Source of the DNA: Bradyrhizobium altum
GTDB taxonomy: Bacteria; Pseudomonadota; Alphaproteobacteria; Rhizobiales; Xanthobacteraceae
Assembly (NCBI RefSeq): GCF_020889705.1
Contig: NZ_JACMYP010000005.1
Location: forward strand, 33,031 to 97,030
Direction: 5' to 3'
Length of the DNA stretch: 64,000 nucleotides
Shown here: in pieces, positions 35,889 through 43,577 of the stretch
How positions within the stretch are numbered: the first letter of the stretch is position 1
Layout of the letters: each line of letters opens with the position of its first letter
Position numbers and translations under genes: made by a program
The notes under the pieces: model-generated
The model's input: the letters and a program-made list of their open reading frames with translations, nothing else
Databases searched by the model: none
What the model was told of the DNA's origin: nothing

Positions 35889-36572
35889 TCAGCTCTTCAG
35901 CAGCGGATCGATGTGCTTGCTGAACTCCTCGAACGAGGTCTCGCCCTTCAGCATTTCGCCATTGACGAAGAAGGTCGGCGTCGAGTTCACCTTCAGCACC
36001 TCGTTGGCGTATTTCTGGTCGGCGGCGATCTTGTCGAGCAGCGTCTGATCCTTGAGGCACTCCTCGACCTGCTGCTGGCTGAGGCCGGCCTGCTTGCCGA
36101 TCCGCGTCAGCGTCTCGGTGGTGTTCTTGACCACCCAGTCGTTCTGCTGGCGGAACAGCAGGTCGATCACCGCGAAGAATTTCGGCGCGTCGTCCTTGGC
36201 GATGCAGCGCGCCAGCATCGAGCCGGCGGCGGCCTTGATGTCGAGCGGGAATTCGCGGAACACGTAGCGGACCTTGCCGCTGTCGATGTAGGTCGACTTG
36301 ATCTTCGGGAACACGGTCTCGTTGAAATTGGCGCAGTGCGGGCAGGTCATCGAGGCGTATTCCATGATGGTCACCTTGGCGTCCTGCGGGCCGAGCCCCA
36401 TGTCCGGCAGCGACTGCGGCTTGGCGACCTCGGCGGCGGTCTGCGCGAACGCGTCCGTGATCAGGCGCAGCGGCGACAGGCCGGCGAGGGCGGCCAGCCC
36501 GGTCAGCGAGAGAGCGGTGGTGAAAGCGCGGCGCGTGATGATCAAGGTCAGCTCCCGGATTGGCGCATTCAC
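35889..36572 (-). CDS. DsbA family thiol oxidoreductase
   Basis: A 227-aa periplasmic thioredoxin-fold protein. A twin-arginine-like signal (TRRAFTTALSLTGLAALAGL, ending near DAFA) is followed by VTIMEYASMTCPHCANF with the redox pair CPHC near residues 75-78, a helical insertion and the cis-Pro loop NSTPTFFVNG. This is the DsbA/Com1-like class that introduces or shuffles disulfides in secreted proteins. It is convergent with no gene and lies between dciA and smc on the same strand. Confidence 0.9.
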   Translation of the reverse strand: MNAPIRELTLIITRRAFTTALSLTGLAALAGLSPLRLITDAFAQTAAEVAKPQSLPDMGLGPQDAKVTIMEYASMTCPHCANFNETVFPKIKSTYIDSGKVRYVFREFPLDIKAAAGSMLARCIAKDDAPKFFAVIDLLFRQQNDWVVKNTTETLTRIGKQAGLSQQQVEECLKDQTLLDKIAADQKYANEVLKVNSTPTFFVNGEMLKGETSFEEFSKHIDPLLKS

Positions 36573-36668
36573 GCCACAATGAAGGGGGTCCCGAAAAAGA
36601 AGCCTTCGCTAGCTTGAAACGACCATTGTGGCAATGCCGGGGTCTCGCGGCGGAGCCTGCGAAAAGCG

Positions 36669-37181
36669 TCAATTTCGCTTGATCGAGGCACCCAGGCGGG
36701 CCAGCGCGGCGCGCAGATCGTCGTCCTCGACGGCCGCAAGGTTCGCCGCCTCCCGGGCCACGTCTTTGGCGTCGGGCGGGCGCGGCCGGGCGGGGCGGCC
36801 GCGGCGCGAAAGTGGCGCTTGGCGGATCGTCAGGCGGCCGACCGCGTGCCAGCCGAAGAAGCGGTTCACCCGTTCCAGGATGACGTCGGAGGAGTGCTGG
36901 ATCTCCAGCGCCATCGGGCCCTCGACCCGCAGCACCAGCGTGGCCGGCTCCTGCGGTTGCCCCTCGACCGGCCGAGGCCACTGAATCTTCAGCGGCTCGC
37001 AATAGGCCGCGATCCGGTCGCCCGCGATCTCGGTCCAGCGCGTCACCAGTTCGCGCGCGGCAAAGCCCTGCTTGGCATAGGCGTCGGTGAAGACGTCGCT
37101 GAGCAAGATCGACAGGGGCTTTGCGCTGATCGGGCCGGGTCTGGGCATGGGAGGGGTTATAGCACGTTGCCGAGCCGCCAT
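36669..37181 (-). CDS. DUF721/DciA-like protein
   Basis: A 170-aa protein of the DUF721 family, which includes DciA, the helicase-loading factor of bacteria lacking DnaC. The KH-like core reads FAARELVTRWTEIAGDRIAAYCEP and ATLVLRVEGPMALEIQHSSDVILERVNRFFG, followed by a basic tail RRGRPARPRPP. The ATG at 37181 overlaps the higA stop as TGATG. An internal ATG at 37148 (MPRPGPISAKPLS) may be the original start. Its promoter is now occupied by the higBA module, see findings. Confidence 0.8.
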   Translation of the reverse strand: MAARQRAITPPMPRPGPISAKPLSILLSDVFTDAYAKQGFAARELVTRWTEIAGDRIAAYCEPLKIQWPRPVEGQPQEPATLVLRVEGPMALEIQHSSDVILERVNRFFGWHAVGRLTIRQAPLSRRGRPARPRPPDAKDVAREAANLAAVEDDDLRAALARLGASIKRN

Positions 37182-37501
37182 CAGGCCGCGCGCGGCCGGA
37201 TGGCCTTGAGATCGCGGTCGATCTCGCGGCGCCGTTGCATCAGGTCATAATCCATCTGCAATCCGAGAAAGAACCCCTCCGAAACGCCAAAATAGCGCGC
37301 GAGACGCAGGTCGGTGTCGGCGGTGATGTCGCGTTTGCCGAGCACGATCTCGTTGATGCGACGGGGGGGCACATGAACGGCTCGCGCCAGTCCGTTCTGA
37401 CTGAGGCCCATCGGGTTGAGGAACTCCTCGAGCAGGATTTCGCCGGGGTGGGGGTTGCGGAGCAGCCCGCTCTTAGTCGTGGTAGTCGACGATTTCGACA
37501 T
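37181..37501 (-). CDS. higA: HigA-type antitoxin
   Basis: A 106-aa XRE-family antitoxin. The HigA signature is LRNPHPGEILLEEFLNPMGLSQNGLARAVHV, a helix-turn-helix starting near residue 14, followed by PPRRINEIVLGKRDIT and DTDLRLARYFGVSEGFFLGLQ. It neutralises the HigB-type toxin encoded just upstream and represses their promoter. The ATG at 37501, inside the 3' end of higB, follows AAGGAGG eight bases upstream, so higB and higA overlap by 29 bp. Confidence 0.92.
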   Translation of the reverse strand: MSKSSTTTTKSGLLRNPHPGEILLEEFLNPMGLSQNGLARAVHVPPRRINEIVLGKRDITADTDLRLARYFGVSEGFFLGLQMDYDLMQRRREIDRDLKAIRPRAA

Positions 37502-37763
37502 GTGCCGGTCCTCCTTCATCCCATACAAAGCAGATCCGCCATTGATCGTTGATGCGGATCGAATGCTGCCCCAACCGGTCGGCTCTCAGCGCCTCCAGGC
37601 GGTTGCCGGGCGGCACGCGCAGGTCACCCAATGCACGGGCTTGGTTCAGAAGACGAAGTTTCCTGAGCGCAACGTTCTGGATATCTGGCGGCAGTCTCTT
37701 GCCGCGCCGGCCCGACCAGATCAATGCTGTCTCGGGATCGGCGAAGCTCTGGATCATGTGCAT
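37473..37763 (-). CDS. higB: HigB-type toxin (RelE superfamily)
   Basis: A 96-aa RelE/HigB-like mRNA interferase. Family blocks are present: MIQSFADPETALIW at the N-terminus, LPPDIQNVALRKLRLLNQA, DLRVPPGNRLEALRADRLGQ, and the catalytic end SIRINDQWRICFVWDEG with VEIVDYHD. It cleaves mRNA on the ribosome until bound by HigA. The toxin-first order is typical of higBA. The start is either the ATG at 37763 or the in-frame ATG at 37757, which gives the usual MIQSF N-terminus. Confidence 0.9.
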   Translation of the reverse strand: MHMIQSFADPETALIWSGRRGKRLPPDIQNVALRKLRLLNQARALGDLRVPPGNRLEALRADRLGQHSIRINDQWRICFVWDEGGPAHVEIVDYHD

Positions 37764-37786
37764 ACTATAACGCGTCGCGTTACAGT
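37764..37786 (-). promoter_or_regulatory. higBA operator palindrome
   Basis: A perfect 15-bp inverted repeat TAACGCG-T-CGCGTTA (37768-37782) extends to a 23-bp imperfect palindrome with ACT/AGT ends. It directly abuts the first possible higB start codon. Position and symmetry fit the autoregulatory HigA site; no other palindrome is present in the 67 bp to mutY. Confidence 0.7.
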
Positions 37787-37829
37787 CTGCAATGAATAGC
37801 GCGGCGGTGTCTGATCCCCGAGGAGAAAC

Positions 37830-38942
37830 GTGTCCCTGTCACGAGCGACCAAGCAAAGACCGTTGCGAGAAGCCGCCAACCGTCCGGCGCGGCTGCTGGC
37901 CTGGTATGACCGGCATCGCCGGCGGCTGCCGTGGCGTGCGGAGGCGGGGGAGCGGGCCGATCCGTACCGCGTGTGGCTGTCCGAGATCATGCTGCAGCAG
38001 ACCACGGTCAGGGCGGTCGGACCCTATTTCGAGAAATTCCTGTCGCGCTGGCCCGACGTGACCGCGCTCGGCCGCGCCTCGCTCGACGACGTCCTCAGGA
38101 TGTGGGCCGGGCTCGGCTATTATTCGCGGGCGCGCAACCTGCATGCCTGCGCGGTTGCGGTGCTGAACAACCATGACGGTGTCTTTCCGGACACCGAGGA
38201 GGGCCTGCGCGCGCTGCCCGGGATCGGGCCCTACACCGCGGCGGCGATCGCCGCCATCGCGTTCGACCGCCGCACCATGCCGGTCGACGGCAATATCGAG
38301 CGCGTGGTCACCCGGCTCTACGCGATCGAGGAGGCGCTGCCGCAGGCCAAGCCGCTGATCAAGGCGATGGCGGCGACACTGCTCGGCCCGTCCCGTGCCG
38401 GCGACGAGAACTCTCGCGCTGGCGATAGCGCGCAGGCGCTGATGGATCTCGGCGCCACCATCTGCACGCCGAAGAAGCCGGCTTGCGCATTGTGTCCGCT
38501 GAATGACGATTGCGCAGGCCGCATCCGCGGCGATCAGGAGACCTTCCCGCGCAAGGCACCGAAGAAGATCGGTACGTTGCGCCGCGGCGCCGCGTTCGTG
38601 GTGACGCGCGGCGGCGAGCTCCTGGTGCGTTCGCGCCCGGCAAAAGGCCTGCTCGGCGGCATGACCGAGGTGCCGGGATCGCAATGGCTTGCCGGGCAGG
38701 CGGATGCCGCCGCGCTGGCGCAGGCGCCGGAGCTCAAGGGCGTCACGCGCTGGCACCGCAAGACCGGCGTGGTCACCCATGTGTTCACACACTTTCCGCT
38801 CGAGCTCGTGGTCTATACGGCCAATGTTCCGCTGCGGACCCGCGCGCCGGACGGCATGCGCTGGGTGCCGGTGGCGACGCTGGACGGCGAGGCGTTTCCC
38901 AATGTGATGCGCAAGGCCATCGCGCACGGGCTGGATCTCTAG
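37830..38942 (+). CDS. mutY: A/G-specific adenine DNA glycosylase
   Basis: A 370-aa MutY that removes adenine mispaired with 8-oxoguanine. The HhH-GPD domain has PYRVWLSEIMLQQTTV and the catalytic loop LPGIGPYTAAAIAAIAF followed by the VDGNIERVVTRLYA Asp region. The iron-sulfur cluster Cys are in CTPKKPACALCPLNDDC; a C-terminal Nudix-like recognition domain follows. An odd feature is an insertion SRAGDENSRAGDS before AQALMDLG near residue 192. The GTG start follows AGGAGA. The gene is divergent from higBA. Confidence 0.95.
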   Translation: MSLSRATKQRPLREAANRPARLLAWYDRHRRRLPWRAEAGERADPYRVWLSEIMLQQTTVRAVGPYFEKFLSRWPDVTALGRASLDDVLRMWAGLGYYSRARNLHACAVAVLNNHDGVFPDTEEGLRALPGIGPYTAAAIAAIAFDRRTMPVDGNIERVVTRLYAIEEALPQAKPLIKAMAATLLGPSRAGDENSRAGDSAQALMDLGATICTPKKPACALCPLNDDCAGRIRGDQETFPRKAPKKIGTLRRGAAFVVTRGGELLVRSRPAKGLLGGMTEVPGSQWLAGQADAAALAQAPELKGVTRWHRKTGVVTHVFTHFPLELVVYTANVPLRTRAPDGMRWVPVATLDGEAFPNVMRKAIAHGLDL

Positions 38943-39011
38943 GGGGGAGGCGACCTGCTGACACCATGCTGGCAACAGGTCTCGGCTAGGACTTCCAAAA
39001 CGGAGGCCGCC

Positions 39012-39431
39012 ATGATCGCAACCGCACTCGACCGCATCCCGATGCCGCCAGTCGCCAAGCTGCTGGGGTGGCACGTGGCTGACGCACGTCCGCAGGACGG
39101 CTGGATCAGGATCGTGTTCGACGGCAAGCAGGATTTCTGCAATCCGGCCGGCTTCATCCAGGGCGGCATGCTCTCGGCGATGCTCGACGACACGATGGGC
39201 CCGGCGGTGTTCATCATGACCGAGGGCAGGCTCTTCACCACGACCATCACGATGAATGTGAATTTCCTCGCGCCTGCCAAGCCCGGACCGATCACCGGCG
39301 AGGCGACCGTGACGCAGCTCGGCAAGACCATCGCCTTCGTCGAGGGCCGGCTGACCGCCGCGGACGGCACGCTGCTCGCCACGGCGAGCAGCAGCATCCG
39401 CCTGGTAGAAGCGGCGCGGGCGCTGCGGTAG
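39012..39431 (+). CDS. PaaI-like hotdog thioesterase
   Basis: A 139-aa hotdog-fold thioesterase of the PaaI type. The catalytic helix region reads NPAGFIQGGMLSAMLDDTMGPA near residues 44-65, in which the Gly-Gly and the downstream Asp are conserved, and TTTITMNVNFLAPAKPG forms the long strand. Members hydrolyse acyl-CoA thioesters, often aromatic; the substrate here is unknown. The start follows ACGGAGG. Confidence 0.85.
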   Translation: MIATALDRIPMPPVAKLLGWHVADARPQDGWIRIVFDGKQDFCNPAGFIQGGMLSAMLDDTMGPAVFIMTEGRLFTTTITMNVNFLAPAKPGPITGEATVTQLGKTIAFVEGRLTAADGTLLATASSSIRLVEAARALR

Positions 39432-39454
39432 GGCCGCGCACGCTATAGCAAACC

Positions 39455-39557
39455 CGTCATGCTGAGGTGCGAGCGGAGCGAGCCTCGAAGCATGCACGGC
39501 CACCAGCGCGGGCCGTACACCCTTCGAGACGCCGCTTCGCGGCTCCTCAGGGTGACG
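39455..39557. repeat. Palindromic repeat, family E copy 2
   Basis: CGTCATGCTGAGG.. to ..CCTCAGGGTGACG, between the convergent thioesterase and FAD-monooxygenase genes. It is more diverged than the other family E copies. Confidence 0.8.
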
Positions 39558-39591
39558 GAATCACAGAGCGGCGCTTTGAGGCACGCAGCAC

Positions 39592-40860
39592 TTAGGCTCC
39601 CGCCCGCTGCACGATCGGCGGCTTGGCGTTCAGCCCCTCGACCTGGAAGCCGGCGACGCGCTTGTAGTTGGCGGCAATGTCTTCCAGCTCCTGCTGCGAC
39701 AGCACTTCGGTGACGACGCCAAAGCCGTTGGGCGCGCGCTCCTCGACCAGCTGCATGACCTGTTCCGGGCCGTTGCGGCGGTTCAGCATCACGAGATCGG
39801 TCGTCGCCGGACGCCGCTCGGCCTGATAGGCCAATAGCGCCGCCTGCGTCGGGCCATGCGCCAAAATCTCGCGCGTCAGCGTGCGCGCATCGAGGATCGC
39901 CTGCGAGGCGCCGTTGGAGCCGATCGGGTACATCGGGTGCGCGGCGTCGCCCATCAGCGTGACGCGGCCGAAGGTCCATTGCGGGATCGGATCGCGATCG
40001 ACCAGCGGATATTCGTAGGCATGCGGACAGTTCCGGATCAGACCGGGCACGTCGAGCCAGTCGAAATTCCAGCTCTCGAACCACGGCAGGAACTCGTCGA
40101 GTTTTGCCGTGCGGTTATAGTCCTCGCGGCGCCACTGATAGGTCGGCGGCATGTGTCGCTCGGCGACCCAGTTGATGTCGAACTTGCCGTCGGCGCCGGC
40201 CTCCTTCGAGATCGGATAGCAGACGAATTTCAGGATCTCGTGGCCGGCCATGATCATGGTGCGGCCGGTCAGGAAGGCATTGCCGCGGGTAATGCCGCGC
40301 CACAGGATGCGGCCGTTCCAGATCGGCGGCCCTTCCTGCGGATAGAGCTTCTCGCGCACCGCCGAATGGATGCCGTCCGCGGCGATCAGCACTGCGCCGT
40401 CATAGCTGCCGGCGGGCTTGCCGGTGGCACGGTCGATGAAGTCGGCGCGAACGCCGTCGGCGGTCTCGGTCCAGCCGGTGAGATGATGGCTGGTAAGGAT
40501 GTTCTCTGGCCCCAGCCGTTCGGTCGCGGCATCGAGTAGCAGCTGCTGCAGCCGGCCGCGATGGATCGAGAACTGCGGCCATTTATAGCCGGCCTCGAGG
40601 CCGCGCGGCTCGCTCCAGATCGGTTTGCCGTGCTTGGAGAAATAGGCGAGCTCGCGGGTGCGCACCGCGGATGCGTCGAGCACATCGTGCAGGCCGAGCT
40701 CGATCAGTTCGCGTACCGCATGCGGCAGCACGTTGATGCCGACGCCGAGCGGCCGCAATTCGGGCACGCTCTCCAAGACGCGGCAGGGCACGCCGATCTG
40801 GTGCAGGCTGAGCGCCAGCGTCAGCCCGCCAATTCCGCCACCTGCAATGAGCACAGTCAT
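39592..40860 (-). CDS. FAD-dependent monooxygenase
   Basis: A 422-aa flavoprotein monooxygenase of the aromatic hydroxylase group. The N-terminal FAD motif is VLIAGGGIGGLTLALSLHQ, the DG motif lies in LIAADGIHSAVRE near residue 158, and the second FAD motif is RVTLMGDAAHPMYPIGSNG near 295. It uses FAD, NAD(P)H and O2 to hydroxylate an unidentified substrate. The ATG at 40860 starts exactly at the FAD motif and has GAGAGGG upstream. It is divergent from a glutathione transferase gene. Confidence 0.9.
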   Translation of the reverse strand: MTVLIAGGGIGGLTLALSLHQIGVPCRVLESVPELRPLGVGINVLPHAVRELIELGLHDVLDASAVRTRELAYFSKHGKPIWSEPRGLEAGYKWPQFSIHRGRLQQLLLDAATERLGPENILTSHHLTGWTETADGVRADFIDRATGKPAGSYDGAVLIAADGIHSAVREKLYPQEGPPIWNGRILWRGITRGNAFLTGRTMIMAGHEILKFVCYPISKEAGADGKFDINWVAERHMPPTYQWRREDYNRTAKLDEFLPWFESWNFDWLDVPGLIRNCPHAYEYPLVDRDPIPQWTFGRVTLMGDAAHPMYPIGSNGASQAILDARTLTREILAHGPTQAALLAYQAERRPATTDLVMLNRRNGPEQVMQLVEERAPNGFGVVTEVLSQQELEDIAANYKRVAGFQVEGLNAKPPIVQRAGA

Positions 40861-41032
40861 GAAAAGCCCTCTCGATTGGCCATGGTCATCGCATGGCGGC
40901 CCCGCTGCGGGCAAGGTCCGCGGCACCGCGCGGGGTGGACGGCAAAGGGGGCTGCCGCTAACGTCCGCCGCATCTCAAAACAAGCCAGGCCGGGTTCGCA
41001 ACGAACCGACAAGGCCCGCAGAGGACAACGAC

Positions 41033-41653
41033 ATGCTCAAGCTCTACACCGCCCCCGGCACCTGCGCCCTCGCGTCCCACATTGCGCTGGCCGAGGCCGG
41101 CGCGCCCTATTCGGTCGAGCGGCTCGATTTCAAGATCAACCAGCAGAACAGCCCGGAGTATCTGAAGATCAATCCGAAGGGCCGCGTCCCGTCGCTGGTG
41201 ACCGACCGCGGCGTGCTCACCGAGACGCCGGCGATGCTGGCCTACATCGCACAGACCTATCCGCAGGCGAAGCTCGCGCCGCTCGACGACGCCTTCGCAT
41301 TCGCCAGGCTGCAGGCCTTCAATTCCTACCTCTGCTCGACGGTGCATGTCTGCCACGCCCACAAGATGCGCGGCGCGCGCTGGGCGACGCAGGAGACTTC
41401 GTTCGCCGACATGAAGACGATGGTCCCGAAGACCATGGGCGCCTGCTTCAACCTGATCGAGCGCGACATGCTGAAGGGCCCGTGGGTGATGGGCGACAGC
41501 TACACGGTCGGCGACGCCTATCTGTACACACTGACCCTCTGGCTCGATGGCGACGGGGTCGACATCGCGACCCTGCCCAAGGTGAAGGCGCATCGCGCCG
41601 CGATGGAGAGCCGCCCTGCGGTGCAGAAGGTGTTGGCCGAGCAGAGGGTGTAA
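41033..41653 (+). CDS. Glutathione S-transferase
   Basis: A 206-aa GST of the beta-like bacterial type. The N-terminal thioredoxin fold has MLKLYTAPGTCALASHIALA, with the Cys of the beta class at residue 11, then NPKGRVPSLVTD and LTETPAMLAYIA, the glutathione-binding cis-Pro and Glu-Thr. The C-terminal helical domain has GDSYTVGDAYLYTL with the N-capping motif. It is likely cytosolic and conjugates glutathione to electrophiles; substrate unknown. The start follows GAGGACAA. Confidence 0.9.
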   Translation: MLKLYTAPGTCALASHIALAEAGAPYSVERLDFKINQQNSPEYLKINPKGRVPSLVTDRGVLTETPAMLAYIAQTYPQAKLAPLDDAFAFARLQAFNSYLCSTVHVCHAHKMRGARWATQETSFADMKTMVPKTMGACFNLIERDMLKGPWVMGDSYTVGDAYLYTLTLWLDGDGVDIATLPKVKAHRAAMESRPAVQKVLAEQRV

Positions 41654-41669
41654 GCGCGAGAAATTCGAT

Positions 41670-41801
41670 GTCGTCCCGGGCAAGCGCAGCGCGACCCGGG
41701 ACCCATAACCACCAACGATCATTGTTGCGGGACGCTGGGGCCGCAGCTCACTCTCACAACGCAATCCTGTGGTTATGGGTCCCGGCTTTCGCCGGGACGA
41801 C
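41670..41801. repeat. Palindromic repeat, family B copy 3
   Basis: GTCGTCCCGGG.. to ..CCGGGACGAC with inner GGGACCCATAACCA / TGGTTATGGGTCCC arms, between the convergent GST and LysR genes. The left arm has AAGCGCAGCGCG in the position where copies 1 and 2 hold the nested palindrome. Confidence 0.85.
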
Positions 41802-41818
41802 GCGGGGATGGAGTGCCG

Positions 41819-42733
41819 CTACACCTTCCGCGTCTCCAGCTCCCGTCCGGTCTCCAGCATCAGCCGGCGCAGCCAGATCGAGCCGGGATCCATCTGGGCC
41901 CGTGTCGGATAGAACATGTGCTGCTCGTCGATGCCGGGATCGAGCGGCGGCGTCACCGTCAGCAGCGATAATTGCTTCGACAGCGCGGAGATCAACCGGC
42001 GCGGCACGAAGGCGACGAGGTCGGTGCGCGCGGTGACGTGCAGCGCCTCGATATAGCCCGGCACCACCAGCGCGATCCGCCGCTGGATGCCCTTGGCGCG
42101 CAGCCAGGTGTCGATCAGATCCTCGTTGTGGCCACGGATGATCACGGCGACATGCCGCGCGGCCAGGAACGCCTCGCGCTTCCTGAGTTTGACGCCGGCG
42201 GGGTGACCGCGTCGCACTGCGAGCGCATCGATGTCGGTGTAGAGCCGCTGGCGGTGAAATCCCTTGAAAGAGTTGCCGATCGAGATCACGAGATCGATGG
42301 TACGGGCGAAGTCGGGCGTGAAGATCGGGGAGCTCCGCCACGGCACCACGTCGATGGTGACGTTCGGCGCCAGCTGCGTCACCTTCTCCATCAGCCGCGG
42401 CATCAACAGCTCGACCGCGAGGTCGGGCATCATCAGGCGGAAATGCCGCTCGCTGCGCGCGGGGTCGAAATCATCGGACACGAACAGCGTGCGCACCTGG
42501 TCGAGTGCCTGCGCCAGCGGTGAACGCAGCGCCTGCGCCCGCGGCGTCAGCTCCATCCGCGCGCCGTTGCGCACCAGCAGCGGATCGCCGATCAGGTCGC
42601 GCAGCCGCTGCAGCGCGTGGCTTGTCGCGGGCTGCGACAGATTGAGCCGCATCGCGGCGCGGCTGACATTGGCATCGCGCAGCAGGGCGTCGAGCGCGAC
42701 CAGCAGATTGAGGTCAAGCGAATTCAAATTCAT
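41819..42733 (-). CDS. LysR family transcriptional regulator
   Basis: A 304-aa LysR regulator. The N-terminal helix-turn-helix reads LDLNLLVALDALLRDANVSRAAMRLNLSQPATSHALQRLR (residues about 6-45, shown here as one continuous domain rather than a quoted motif), followed by an effector-binding domain with two Rossmann-like lobes. The N-terminal wording is of the NodD/PcaQ-like subgroup with MNLNSLDLNLL. It is divergent from the SnoaL-like gene, which is its most likely target by the usual LysR logic. No good ribosome binding site precedes the ATG at 42733. Confidence 0.88.
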   Translation of the reverse strand: MNLNSLDLNLLVALDALLRDANVSRAAMRLNLSQPATSHALQRLRDLIGDPLLVRNGARMELTPRAQALRSPLAQALDQVRTLFVSDDFDPARSERHFRLMMPDLAVELLMPRLMEKVTQLAPNVTIDVVPWRSSPIFTPDFARTIDLVISIGNSFKGFHRQRLYTDIDALAVRRGHPAGVKLRKREAFLAARHVAVIIRGHNEDLIDTWLRAKGIQRRIALVVPGYIEALHVTARTDLVAFVPRRLISALSKQLSLLTVTPPLDPGIDEQHMFYPTRAQMDPGSIWLRRLMLETGRELETRKV

Positions 42734-42814
42734 CAGGTGAATATATATCATACCACCTATCGATTGGAAGAATGTGCGCCGGCGCCGCATGATCCGGGGG
42801 CAAGGCGTTCTCAC

Positions 42815-42835
42815 GCGAAGCGAATGGCGCTTCGC
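42815..42835. promoter_or_regulatory. Inverted repeat in the LysR/SnoaL divergent promoter
   Basis: GCGAAGCG-AATGG-CGCTTCGC, perfect 8-bp arms, 51 bp upstream of the SnoaL-like start and 82 bp upstream of the LysR start. It could be a regulator site or an RNA hairpin; the sequence alone does not decide. Confidence 0.35.
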
Positions 42836-42885
42836 TTGGGGAATTGCCTGAAAATCAGAGCCAATCCATCACAAGGAGACGCGCC

Positions 42886-43329
42886 ATGAGCGCAGCCGAC
42901 AACAAGAAACTGGTGCAGGAAATATTCGCGATCGCGGGCGATCCCGATCCCGCGGTGCGCGAGAAATCGCTGCTGGTGGCAAATCTCGCCGACGACGCGA
43001 TCTGGACCGTGACCGGGCAATATTCCTGGTCGCGCACCTTCACCGGCAAGCAATCGATCATGAACGACCTGCATGGTCATGTCCGCTCCCGGCTGGTGGA
43101 GCGCGGCCGCACCATCGCCCATCGCTTCATCGCCGACGGTGACATCGTCGCGGTCGAGGCCAGGGGCAACAACCTCACCAAGGAAGGCCAGCGCTACGAC
43201 AACGACTATTGCCTGGTGTTTCGTTTCGACGGCGGCCGGATCAAGGAAATCCGGGAATATTGCGACTCGGTGCTGACCGAGAAGGCACTTGGTCCGTTTC
43301 CGGCGGCCGCGGTTCGCGCGGCGAGTTAG
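42886..43329 (+). CDS. SnoaL/NTF2-like protein
   Basis: A 147-aa protein of the SnoaL-like NTF2 fold: MSAADNKKLVQEIFAIAGDP, a central DDAIWTVTGQYSWSRTFTGK cone strand and the end YCLVFRFDGGRIKEIREYCD. The fold supports small hydrolases, isomerases and non-enzymatic binding proteins; no activity can be assigned. AAGGAGA lies eight bases before the ATG at 42886. It is divergent from the LysR gene that probably controls it. Confidence 0.8.
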   Translation: MSAADNKKLVQEIFAIAGDPDPAVREKSLLVANLADDAIWTVTGQYSWSRTFTGKQSIMNDLHGHVRSRLVERGRTIAHRFIADGDIVAVEARGNNLTKEGQRYDNDYCLVFRFDGGRIKEIREYCDSVLTEKALGPFPAAAVRAAS

Positions 43330-43333
43330 GTGC

Positions 43334-43510
43334 TTGGTTGCCGGGCTCGCGGCGGCGCTCGCCTGGATCAGGCAGTGGCGTGAGAACCGGTGCGCATGGC
43401 GGCAGCTTGCCGCCATGAGTGAACGCGAGTTGCAGGATATCGGGATCTGCCGAGCCGACGTCGTCGACCACGGCCGCTATGACAAGGGCAGGCCGTACTG
43501 GCCGCCGTGA
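43334..43510 (+). CDS. DUF1127 small protein
   Basis: About 58 aa. The C-terminal DUF1127 motif is clear: WRENRCAWRQLAAMSERELQ followed by DIGICRADV and a YDKGRPYW end. DUF1127 proteins are short Arg-rich proteins; in other alphaproteobacteria some bind RNA or affect phosphate and carbon metabolism. The start is uncertain: a TTG at 43334, just after the SnoaL stop, was chosen. The frame is open upstream into that gene. Expression may depend on read-through from the SnoaL gene. Confidence 0.7.
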   Translation: MVAGLAAALAWIRQWRENRCAWRQLAAMSERELQDIGICRADVVDHGRYDKGRPYWPP

Positions 43511-43577
43511 GAGCGAAAGGATCGCTGCATGCGAGGTGGGCAGGGCGCTGTGCGTCCTTGCCCACCCTGCGCAGTGC

